Source: Rhodoferax sp.
Lineage (GTDB): Bacteria; Pseudomonadota; Gammaproteobacteria; Burkholderiales; Burkholderiaceae_C
Assembly: GCA_020048255.1 (NCBI GenBank)
Contig: JAIFMR010000127.1
Location: forward strand, 1 to 21,837
DNA length: 21,837 bases
Direction: 5' to 3'
This document shows, one piece after another, positions 9,301 to 14,779 of this stretch. The notes beneath the pieces are model-generated. The model did not search any database. It was not told the origin of the DNA and was given only the letters and a program-made list of their open reading frames with translations. Positions within the stretch are counted from its first letter, which is position 1; the number at the start of each line of letters is the position of its first letter. The translations under genes were made by a program, and so were the position numbers.

Positions 9301-10037
9301 GCCACGGTATCGATGCCGGCCATCAATTCTTTCAAGACCACCGGGGTGTAGAGCACACCGCGCAAGGCCAAGCGACGCTCTACTGCAGAGTTCAGTCGCG
9401 CGGTCTTTTGATAGACCGGCAAACATAGAAGCACGGCCGCTGTGCGCTGCTGGTCCTGCACCAAGCTGATGGGGGCCGTCATGGTCGGCTGGCCGCTGTC
9501 AATGGCTTGCTCGATGGCGCTGCGGCGGCGTGTTTCTGAACCCACGTCAAGTCCTTGCGCCCCGGTATTGTCGATAGCAGGTTCGATGAACTTGATGACA
9601 TACAGCGTTTGCGGGTGAGGAAGATCGAGACTGCTCACCTGAAATTCGGGTGCTTCATCGCGGCGCGTCTCGTTGATCCAGGTCGCCAGATCGGGTCGTT
9701 CCACCCGGTCAATCAGTCCAAGCCCGCGCACGCCGGGAAACTCGACGCTCAGGTCACGTGAAAAAACAAATTCAGTAAATTCGCTGCGGGTGACTTGCTG
9801 GCTGCTGGTGTAGTAACTTTTGGCGCTGTTGAGCAGGTAGAGGGGCTGACGCAGCCGACGGCTGACTTCCTGGCTGACGCGTGTGGTGACAAGCTGGTAT
9901 TGCTCTTGTGCCCGCGACTGCAGGCGTTGATCCACATAGAACGCAAGCACTAAGGAGACGCTGATGCCAAGGACCAGCATGACGCCCGCCAACCAGGCAG
10001 CGCCTAGTTTCAGCCAAAATGTGAAGAAATTTCTCAA
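6315..10037 (-). CDS. Hybrid sensor histidine kinase, CHASE1 - PAS x4 - HisKA - HATPase - REC
   Basis: A 1240-residue inner-membrane hybrid kinase. Transmembrane helices at about 12-35 and 305-330 bracket a periplasmic CHASE1-type sensor (about 75-300, with FPGVRGLGLIDRV and VIKFIEPAIDNTGAQGLDVG). Four PAS units follow at about 350-465, 480-592, 600-728 and 735-855. HisKA carries NMSHEIRTP with phospho-acceptor His877. The ATPase domain has the N box (Asn994), DQGIGI (1026-1031) and GGTGLGLAIS (1055-1064). The C-terminal receiver has Glu1125/Asp1126, phospho-acceptor Asp1171, Thr1201 and Lys1223. All catalytic residues are intact. No HPt domain, separate regulator or target gene is adjacent, so its pathway is unknown. 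The start is a TTG at 10037 with a weak binding site; an in-frame TGA lies 30 bases upstream and no ATG intervenes. Confidence 0.93.
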   Translation of the reverse strand: MRNFFTFWLKLGAAWLAGVMLVLGISVSLVLAFYVDQRLQSRAQEQYQLVTTRVSQEVSRRLRQPLYLLNSAKSYYTSSQQVTRSEFTEFVFSRDLSVEFPGVRGLGLIDRVERPDLATWINETRRDEAPEFQVSSLDLPHPQTLYVIKFIEPAIDNTGAQGLDVGSETRRRSAIEQAIDSGQPTMTAPISLVQDQQRTAAVLLCLPVYQKTARLNSAVERRLALRGVLYTPVVLKELMAGIDTVAADSLNVRLRDNDAGAGEGAMLFQNQTSPGHRFESTQVLNLSGRTLSLHMTSSASFDAAQSNPLATLVGLGGVVTSALLALLLWQLGHERQRAERLARGMTQDLNRLALVARSTSNSVVITDLQRRITWVNAGFERITGFSASEVIGKSPSFLQMDETDRATVLRMREAFNAGQGFQGELLNQHKNGNKYWLSMDIQPIREADGRVTGFMAIQTDITDRKREQSQLEALLRDNHALMSTLDLFGIVSTADNQGCITGVNEAFCDISGFTSEELIGQNHRIIKSGYHSQAFWADLWQRISTGQPWRGEICNRAKDGRLYWVDTFIAPFIGDDGTVDKYVSIRIDITARKQAEETLRWNQSLLQMMSNSSPLGFLVVDNRNDQIVYFNQRFCEIWGINHLAERMHQSEFRYQDILADCQPMLADAAAFAASSSPLQDEANRITIEDEIAFKQDRTIRRYSTQIRDESDQYFGRFYLFEDVTERRKIAELAQRNAEVLSASIEALDDAFALYDDEDKLVMCNQRYRDIYSLCADVMVPGNSFESIIRVGAQRGQYSAAPDKLEQWVAERLAIHRQSGSQLIQKLADGRTLRILERRMPNGYTVGFRIDITELVRATEAAQEASRSKSQFLANMSHEIRTPMNAILGMLTLMRKTQLTPQQADYAIKSESAAQSLLGLLNDILDLSKAESGKMTLDLHPFALPQMIADLQVIVDAYIGHKPLQLALDVAPDLPNMLLGDALRLKQVLINLCGNAVKFTAEGQVTLSIHEVDRSGAKVMLKFAVQDQGIGIAPENQARIFSGFTQAEASTTRRFGGTGLGLAISQRLIELMGGKLELSSTLGRGSRFYFTLPLTIAEAPVPSPIEVADSMQAGTRLLGMKVLVAEDNFVNQQIASELLGGEGAVVTLANHGQEALDFIAAASTPFDVVLMDMQMPVMDGLTATREIRRHRDAVLLPIVAMTANAMDSDRNACLEAGMNDHVGKPFKLDHLVAVLRRVTRR

Positions 10038-10105
10038 ACCAACATCTGGAAAAGTTTGTCTATGTCACCCTCCCGAATGATTATGCACCACACGGATTTG
10101 GACCC

Positions 10106-10564
10106 ATGATGGCCGTTCTGCAACGGGTGAGTTCGGCCCAGGTGGAAGTTCAAGACCAAGTCACGGGTGCCATTGGCGCTGGTTTGTTGGTCTTGTTGTG
10201 TGCTGAGCGCGGTGACACAGCAGACTGCTGCGAACGCCTGCTTGCCAAAATTCTGAAACTGCGCATCTTCAGTGATACTGCGGGCAAAATGAATCACAGC
10301 GTGCAGGACATGGATGGCCAAGGCACGGCAGGGGGCTTGTTGGTGGTCAGCCAATTTACACTGGCTGCCGATGTTTCAGGTGGCAACCGACCCAGTTTCA
10401 CAGCGGCCGCTGCGCCGCAAGACGGGTGGCGTTTGTATGACTATTTTGTGAGTCAAGCGAAGCGTGTTCACCCCGTTGTGCAGACCGGGGAGTTTGGTGC
10501 GGACATGCGGGTGAGTCTGGTGAACGATGGACCGGTGACGATCCCCTTGCGCATCTTGCCTTGA
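10106..10564 (+). CDS. dtd: D-aminoacyl-tRNA deacylase
   Basis: Dtd hydrolyses D-amino acids (for example D-Tyr) and glycine mischarged on tRNA, a cytosolic proofreading enzyme. The 152-residue protein has the family length. It starts MMAVLQRVSSAQVEV, has VSQFTLAAD at 81-89 (the substrate-binding SQFTLxA motif) and ends with LVNDGPVTIPL, which includes the Gly-cisPro pair (Gly142-Pro143) that gives D-specificity. ATG 10106 is kept over the next ATG at 10109 because the family aligns from the first Met. No good Shine-Dalgarno is seen. The gene is divergent from the hybrid kinase, with 68 bases between the starts, and lies 65 bases before rodA. Confidence 0.95.
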   Translation: MMAVLQRVSSAQVEVQDQVTGAIGAGLLVLLCAERGDTADCCERLLAKILKLRIFSDTAGKMNHSVQDMDGQGTAGGLLVVSQFTLAADVSGGNRPSFTAAAAPQDGWRLYDYFVSQAKRVHPVVQTGEFGADMRVSLVNDGPVTIPLRILP

Positions 10565-10593
10565 AGCCACTGAGCTTGATGGGCCTTGGTTCA

Positions 10594-10629
10594 GGGGGCG
10601 TACCTGGTCTGGTTGGATAATGCGCCCCC
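10594..10629. repeat. Inverted repeat abutting the rodA start codon
   Basis: GGGGGCG (10594-10600) and CGCCCCC (10623-10629) are perfectly complementary, with further T-G and A-T pairs inside, around an 18-base loop. The right arm ends exactly at the rodA ATG. It contains GATAAT (10616-10621), a -10-like hexamer. If transcription begins upstream, the hairpin would hide the start codon region; if it begins at this -10, the transcript is leaderless and the repeat is only DNA-level. Confidence 0.4.
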
Positions 10630-11784
10630 ATGTCACTGGTTTTTGAACGTCCCTCCTTGTTGCGCCGCCTGTCACCCTGGTTCGCCGGTTTTGATGGTCC
10701 GTTGGCCTTCGCTGTCTTTTTGTTGGGCTGCGCCGGCTTGCTGACCATGTACTCCTCAGGCTTTGATCACGGTAGCCGGTTTGAGGACCATGGGCGCAAT
10801 ATGTTGATTGCGGGCTTCATCATGTTTGTGGTGGCGCAGATACCGCCGCAGCGCCTGATGTCGCTGGCCGTACCGATCTACGTGGTGGGTTTGACCCTGT
10901 TGATCGCTGTGGCGGTGTTTGGTGTCACCAAAAAGGGCGCCAGGCGCTGGTTGAACGTGGGCGTGATCATTCAACCCAGCGAAATTCTCAAAATTGCCAT
11001 GCCCCTCATGTTGGCCTGGTGGTTCCAGAAGCGGGAAGGGCAGTTGCGCCCGCTGGATTTTTTGGTGGCCGCCGTGCTGCTGGCGATGCCCGTGGGGCTG
11101 ATCATGAAACAGCCTGACCTGGGCACATCGCTTTTGGTGTTGGCTGCGGGACTGTCGGTGATTTTCTTTGCGGGGTTGAGCTGGAAGCTGGTAGCTCCAC
11201 CCTTGGTGTTGGGTTTGGTCGGCATGACCCTGCTGGTGATTTTTGAGCCCGAGTTGTGCGCAGATGGCGTCAGCTGGCCGTTGCTGCGCGAATACCAGCA
11301 GCAGCGCATTTGCACGTTGCTGGACCCGACGCGTGATCCCTTGGGAAAGGGTTTTCACATCATTCAGGGCATGATTGCCATTGGGTCGGGTGGTTTTTGG
11401 GGCAAGGGGTTTATGCAGGGCACTCAAACGCATCTGGAATTCATCCCGGAGCGCACCACCGATTTTATTTTTGCGGCGTTTTCTGAAGAGTTTGGGTTGT
11501 TTGGGAATTTACTGCTGATTGCCGCTTTCCTCTTTCTGGTGCTGCGCTCCTTGGCCATTGCGCTGGAGGCCCCCACCGTGTTTTCACGCCTGCTGGCCGG
11601 GGCTGTGGCCATGATCTTTTTTTGTTACGCCTTTGTGAACATGGGCATGGTCAGCGGCATCTTGCCGGTGGTGGGCGTGCCCTTGCCGTTCATCAGTTAT
11701 GGGGGTACAGCCATGGTGACACTGGGCCTGGGTCTGGGCATCTTGATGTCGATCGCCAAGTCCAAACGCCTGGTGCAATCGTGA
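10630..11784 (+). CDS. rodA: Peptidoglycan glycosyltransferase RodA (SEDS family)
   Basis: RodA polymerises lipid II into glycan strands during cell elongation, with the class B transpeptidase PBP2 and the MreBCD complex. The 384-residue protein is strongly hydrophobic with about ten membrane helices. Characteristic stretches are KKGARRWLNVGVIIQPSE (101-118), MKQPDLGTSLL (159-169), QTHLEFIPERTTDFIFAAF (266-284, with the conserved essential aspartate, here Asp278), and the C-terminal PFISYGGTAMVTLGLGLGI. The fit is to RodA rather than FtsW because the sequence opens with the short FDGPLAFAVFLLGCAGLLTMYS segment. No Shine-Dalgarno precedes the ATG, and an in-frame TAA lies 12 bases upstream, so the start is fixed. 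mrdA (PBP2) and mreBCD are not in the window. Confidence 0.95.
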   Translation: MSLVFERPSLLRRLSPWFAGFDGPLAFAVFLLGCAGLLTMYSSGFDHGSRFEDHGRNMLIAGFIMFVVAQIPPQRLMSLAVPIYVVGLTLLIAVAVFGVTKKGARRWLNVGVIIQPSEILKIAMPLMLAWWFQKREGQLRPLDFLVAAVLLAMPVGLIMKQPDLGTSLLVLAAGLSVIFFAGLSWKLVAPPLVLGLVGMTLLVIFEPELCADGVSWPLLREYQQQRICTLLDPTRDPLGKGFHIIQGMIAIGSGGFWGKGFMQGTQTHLEFIPERTTDFIFAAFSEEFGLFGNLLLIAAFLFLVLRSLAIALEAPTVFSRLLAGAVAMIFFCYAFVNMGMVSGILPVVGVPLPFISYGGTAMVTLGLGLGILMSIAKSKRLVQS

Positions 11785-11834
11785 TATTTGGTTTGAAAGA
11801 GCCCTGCGCAACGACGTGAATCGGCGGCGAGCCC

Positions 11835-11840
11835 TAGAAT
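11835..11840 (+). promoter_or_regulatory. -10-like hexamer placing a tldD transcript start at the ATG
   Basis: TAGAAT at 11835-11840 is followed by six bases and then the ATG of tldD at 11847. Its first three bases are an in-frame TAG stop, and no Shine-Dalgarno fits between. No convincing -35 is seen 16-18 bases upstream. This geometry would give a leaderless message. Confidence 0.35.
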
Positions 11841-11846
11841 TGCCGG

Positions 11847-13307
11847 ATGATTTCACGCCAACCCACTCTTGAACGCCTAGGCGTTGCCAAATCTTTGCTG
11901 CTAACGCCTTTTGGTCTGGATGAAAGCCACCTCAGCCGTGCCCTGTCTGAGATCAAGGCGAATCAGGTGGATGAGGCTGACCTCTACTTTCAGTACACCC
12001 GCAGTGAGGGTTGGAGCCTGGAGGAGGGTATTGTCAAAACCGGCTCGTTCTCGATTGACCAGGGCGTGGGCGTGCGTGCGGTCAGTGGCGAAAAAACGGC
12101 GTTTGCCTATTCGGATGACATTTCCGAGGCGTCGTTGCTTGATGCCGCCCGAACGGTACGGTCTATTTCGACTGTAGCCCAAGCGGGACGGGTGCGAGTA
12201 GCTTCTAAAAAGATAGCGTTCTCGCGTTCCTTGTACGGTGGCCTGGACCCGATTGCCAGCTTGGACAGCACGGCCAAAGTCGCTCTGCTGGAGAAGGTCG
12301 AGAAACTGGCCCGCGCCAAAGACCCGCGTGTGGCGCAGGTGATGGCAGGTCTGGCGGCTGAATACGATGTGGTGCTGGTGGCCCGAGCCGATGGCACGCT
12401 GGCTGCAGACGTGCGCCCGCTGGTGCGCTTGAGTGTGACCGTGATTGCCGAGCAAAAGGGACGCCGTGAGGTAGGTTCTGCCGGGGGAGGTGGACGTTTT
12501 GGCTTTGCGTATTTTGACGACGCCTTGATTGGCAAGTATGTGGACGAGGCGGTGAGCGCGGCCTTGATCAACCTCGAGGCCCGGCCCGCACCTGCCGGTG
12601 AAATGACCGTGGTGTTGGGCCCGGGTTGGCCCGGTATCCTGCTGCATGAAGCCATTGGTCACGGGCTGGAAGGCGACTTCAACCGCAAGGGGTCGAGCGC
12701 CTTCAGTGGCCGCGTGGGTCAACGGGTGGCGGCCAAGGGCGTGACTGTGCTGGATGACGGCACGATTTCTGATCGCCGCGGTTCGCTCAATGTGGACGAC
12801 GAGGGCAACTCGAGTCAACGCAATGTGTTGATCGAGGATGGCATTCTCAAGGGCTATATCCAAGATGCCATGAACGCCCGGTTGATGGGGGTAGCCCCCA
12901 CGGGCAATGGCCGGCGCGAGAGTTACGCCCATGTGCCTTTGCCACGCATGACCAACACCTATATGTTGGGCGGTGACAAGACCAGTGAAGAAATCGTCGC
13001 CAGCATCAAAAAGGGCTTGTATGCCACCAACTTTGGCGGGGGGCAGGTGGACATCACCTCGGGCAAGTTTGTGTTTTCTGCCAGCCAGGCCTACTGGGTG
13101 GAGAACGGCAAGATTCTGTACCCGGTCAAAGGCGCGACTCTGGTGGGCAGCGGCCCGGAATGCCTGAAGCGCGTCAGCATGATTGGCAACGACATGAAAC
13201 TGGACAGCGGCGTGGGCACCTGCGGTAAAGAGGGCCAGAGCGTGCCTGTGGGGGTGGGTCAACCTACCTTGCGGCTGGACGGACTGACCGTCGGTGGCAC
13301 AGCGTGA
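11847..13307 (+). CDS. tldD: Metalloprotease TldD
   Basis: TldD is the zinc-metalloprotease subunit of the TldD/TldE (PmbA) complex, which degrades small peptides; in some bacteria it matures microcin B17 and processes the CcdA antitoxin. The 486-residue protein has the family length. The zinc motif is intact as HEAIGHGLEGDFNRKG, with His267, Glu268 and His272, and the C-terminal VGTCGKEGQSVPVGVGQPTLR carries the conserved late cysteine of the family. The N-terminal domain has GIVKTGSFSIDQGVGVRAVSG. It lies 62 bases after rodA. The partner gene tldE/pmbA is not in the window and no peptide-product gene is adjacent. The start is fixed by an in-frame stop nine bases upstream. Confidence 0.95.
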   Translation: MISRQPTLERLGVAKSLLLTPFGLDESHLSRALSEIKANQVDEADLYFQYTRSEGWSLEEGIVKTGSFSIDQGVGVRAVSGEKTAFAYSDDISEASLLDAARTVRSISTVAQAGRVRVASKKIAFSRSLYGGLDPIASLDSTAKVALLEKVEKLARAKDPRVAQVMAGLAAEYDVVLVARADGTLAADVRPLVRLSVTVIAEQKGRREVGSAGGGGRFGFAYFDDALIGKYVDEAVSAALINLEARPAPAGEMTVVLGPGWPGILLHEAIGHGLEGDFNRKGSSAFSGRVGQRVAAKGVTVLDDGTISDRRGSLNVDDEGNSSQRNVLIEDGILKGYIQDAMNARLMGVAPTGNGRRESYAHVPLPRMTNTYMLGGDKTSEEIVASIKKGLYATNFGGGQVDITSGKFVFSASQAYWVENGKILYPVKGATLVGSGPECLKRVSMIGNDMKLDSGVGTCGKEGQSVPVGVGQPTLRLDGLTVGGTA

Positions 13308-13368
13308 GCCTGGGACAGGTCTGCGTGCCGTCTCTCTTTGACGCCGTCAGTTTGGTGTGAAACGACTG

Positions 13369-13377
13369 TGCTACATT
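13369..13377 (+). promoter_or_regulatory. Extended -10 promoter element for the aroG leader
   Basis: TGCTACATT has the form of an extended -10 element (TG, one base, TACATT). The hexamer at 13372-13377 sits eight bases before the leader-peptide ATG at 13386, so the transcript would start at or just before that codon. TTGACG at 13338-13343 is a good -35 hexamer but is 28 bases away, too far to pair with this -10. Confidence 0.35.
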
Positions 13378-13385
13378 CTCAGCCC

Positions 13386-13454
13386 ATGAAATCAGCGACT
13401 TTTTTCTTTAGCTACTTTTGGTTCTCAAGCGCCTGCGGCGGTAGAGAGTTCTAA
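13386..13454 (+). CDS. Aromatic-rich leader peptide of the aroG attenuator
   Basis: A 22-codon frame ending in TAA, upstream of aroG. Codons 6-13 are Phe-Phe-Phe-Ser-Tyr-Phe-Trp-Phe, and Phe recurs at codon 22, so 8 of 22 residues are aromatic and all three aromatic amino acids are represented. This is far above chance and matches the logic of the pheL and trpL leader peptides: ribosomes stall here when charged tRNA-Phe, -Tyr or -Trp is short. The remaining residues (AGC GCC TGC GGC GGT) encode the RNA segment that takes part in the antiterminator. No Shine-Dalgarno is visible; a -10-like element 8 bases upstream suggests a leaderless start. The peptide itself probably has no function beyond being translated. 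Confidence 0.85.
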   Translation: MKSATFFFSYFWFSSACGGREF

Positions 13455-13485
13455 AACGTTCCTAAACAAAACGTCCTGATTTCTC

Positions 13486-13516
13486 AAAAACCGCCGGCAA
13501 CCCCGGCGGTTTTTTT
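13486..13516 (+). terminator. Intrinsic terminator of the aroG attenuator
   Basis: AAAAACCGCCGG (13486-13497) and CCGGCGGTTTTT (13503-13514) pair perfectly as a 12-bp stem with a 5-base loop (CAACC), followed by T residues to 13516. This is the strongest terminator in the window, yet it lies 32 bases after the leader stop and 37 bases before aroG, so it must be conditional. Confidence 0.92.
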
Positions 13517-13553
13517 ATGTCCCTTTGATGTCAACCCTGCAAGGAAAAATGCC

Positions 13554-14696
13554 ATGAATGCCAAAGCTGTCGCCACGCTCGATCAGGACGCCTGGACAAG
13601 CTCTTTGAATGCCAACGCCACCGATCGGACCGGTGAGACCGACAACGAACGCATCAAGGACATCACCGTGTTACCTCCTCCAGAACATTTGATCCGGTTC
13701 TTCCCGATCCACGGTACCCCGGTCGAAAAGATGATCAGCCAGACCCGGCGCAGCATTCATAACATCATGGCTGGCAAGGACGACCGCTTGCTGGTGGTGA
13801 TTGGGCCTTGTTCCATCCATGACCCGGCAGCGGCCATGGAATACGCCCGTCGGCTTCTGGCGCAGCGCGAAAAGTACGCCGACTCGCTGGAAATTGTCAT
13901 GCGGGTGTATTTTGAAAAGCCCCGTACCACGGTGGGCTGGAAGGGTCTGATCAACGACCCCTACCTGGACGAGAGTTTTCGCATTGATGAAGGGCTGCGC
14001 ATGGCGCGTCAACTGCTGATTGAGATAAACCGCCTGGGTTTGCCTGCGGGCAGCGAGTTTCTGGACGTGATCTCGCCGCAGTACTTGGGCGACCTGATTT
14101 CCTGGGGCGCCATTGGTGCCCGCACCACCGAGAGTCAGGTGCACCGTGAGCTGGCTTCCGGTCTGTCGGCACCGATTGGTTTCAAGAATGGTACCGATGG
14201 CAACATCAAAATCGCCACCGATGCGATTCATGCCGCCGCCGGGGGGCATCACTTTTTGTCAGTGCACAAAAATGGCCAGGTCGCGATTGTGCAAACCAAG
14301 GGCAACAAGGACTGCCATGTGATTCTGCGTGGCGGCAAAACCCCCAACTACGATGCCGCCAGCGTTGCCGCAGCTTGTGACGAGCTGGAGAAATCGAAGC
14401 TGCCACGCACCTTGATGGTGGACTGCAGCCATGCCAACAGCAGCAAGCAGCATGAAAAACAGTTGCTGGTGGCGCGCGACATCGCGGCCCAAATCACCTC
14501 GGGCTCCAAACAGGTGTTTGGTGTGATGGTAGAGAGCCATTTGACTGCGGGTGCCCAGAAGTTCACCCCTGGCAAGGACCAGACTGACAAGTTGAACTAC
14601 GGGCAAAGCATCACCGATGCCTGCCTGGGCTGGGATGATTCCGTGTCTTGCCTGGATGTGTTGTCGCGCGCTGTGCTGGCGCGCCGCGCTGCCTGA
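13554..14696 (+). CDS. aroG: 3-deoxy-7-phosphoheptulonate (DAHP) synthase, class I
   Basis: DAHP synthase condenses phosphoenolpyruvate with erythrose-4-phosphate, the first step of the shikimate pathway to Phe, Tyr and Trp. It is a 380-residue class I (AroG/F/H-type) enzyme with about 30 extra N-terminal residues relative to E. coli AroG. Signatures are VVIGPCSIHDP (81-91, metal ligand Cys86), RVYFEKPRTTVGWKGLINDP (117-136), GFKNGTDG (209-216), VDCSHANSSKQ (289-299, His293), VMVESHL (324-330, Glu327) and SITDACLGW (352-360, Asp355). A strong binding site AAGGAAAA lies at 13541-13548. It is preceded by an aromatic attenuator, so expression should follow aromatic amino acid supply. Which aromatic acid inhibits the enzyme cannot be told here. 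Confidence 0.95.
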   Translation: MNAKAVATLDQDAWTSSLNANATDRTGETDNERIKDITVLPPPEHLIRFFPIHGTPVEKMISQTRRSIHNIMAGKDDRLLVVIGPCSIHDPAAAMEYARRLLAQREKYADSLEIVMRVYFEKPRTTVGWKGLINDPYLDESFRIDEGLRMARQLLIEINRLGLPAGSEFLDVISPQYLGDLISWGAIGARTTESQVHRELASGLSAPIGFKNGTDGNIKIATDAIHAAAGGHHFLSVHKNGQVAIVQTKGNKDCHVILRGGKTPNYDAASVAAACDELEKSKLPRTLMVDCSHANSSKQHEKQLLVARDIAAQITSGSKQVFGVMVESHLTAGAQKFTPGKDQTDKLNYGQSITDACLGWDDSVSCLDVLSRAVLARRAA

Positions 14697-14704
14697 CGGG
14701 TCAC

Positions 14705-14762
14705 CCTGAGCGAGTGGTCGTCTCGCTCAGGATCAAGGTCTAAAAAGGCAGGTAGTCCTTTT
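14705..14762. terminator. Hairpins between convergent aroG and mpl, possible terminator
   Basis: CCTGAGCGAG (14705-14714) and CTCGCTCAGG (14722-14731) make a perfect 10-bp stem with a 7-base loop directly after aroG, but without a following T-run. A second small hairpin, AAAAGG (14743-14748) with CCTTTT (14757-14762), has A and T runs on its outer sides and could stop transcription in either direction. Together they fill the 83 bases between the two convergent stop codons. Confidence 0.5.
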
Positions 14763-14779
14763 CAGGCAAGCGTGAGATG

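Larger units (their letters stand above)
13386..13516 (+). ncRNA. Transcription attenuator leader of aroG
   Basis: Competing RNA structures are visible by eye. Segment 1, CGCC (13430-13433), can fold on GGCG (13437-13440). Segment 2, CGGCGGT (13436-13442), can pair with segment 3, ACCGCCG (13490-13496), with extra pairing of GAGA (13444-13447) to TCTC (13482-13485), and a small ACGTT/AACGT hairpin (13456-13460 with 13470-13474) inside the loop. Segment 3 otherwise pairs with segment 4, CCGGCGG (13503-13509), to make the terminator. A ribosome stalled on the aromatic codons would cover segment 1 and free segment 2 for the antiterminator; one reaching the stop codon would cover segment 2 and allow termination. 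The mechanism is inferred from these pairings and from known amino-acid attenuators. Confidence 0.8.

Noticed and set aside
11901..13262. Long minus-strand frame of 453 codons opposite tldD
   Set aside because: Antisense shadow of tldD with its intact HEAIGH motif; His/Arg-rich composition without domain features.
13338..13343. TTGACG as the -35 box of the aroG leader promoter
   Set aside because: A 28-base spacing to TACATT is too long for sigma-70, so an extended -10 without a good -35 is a better reading.
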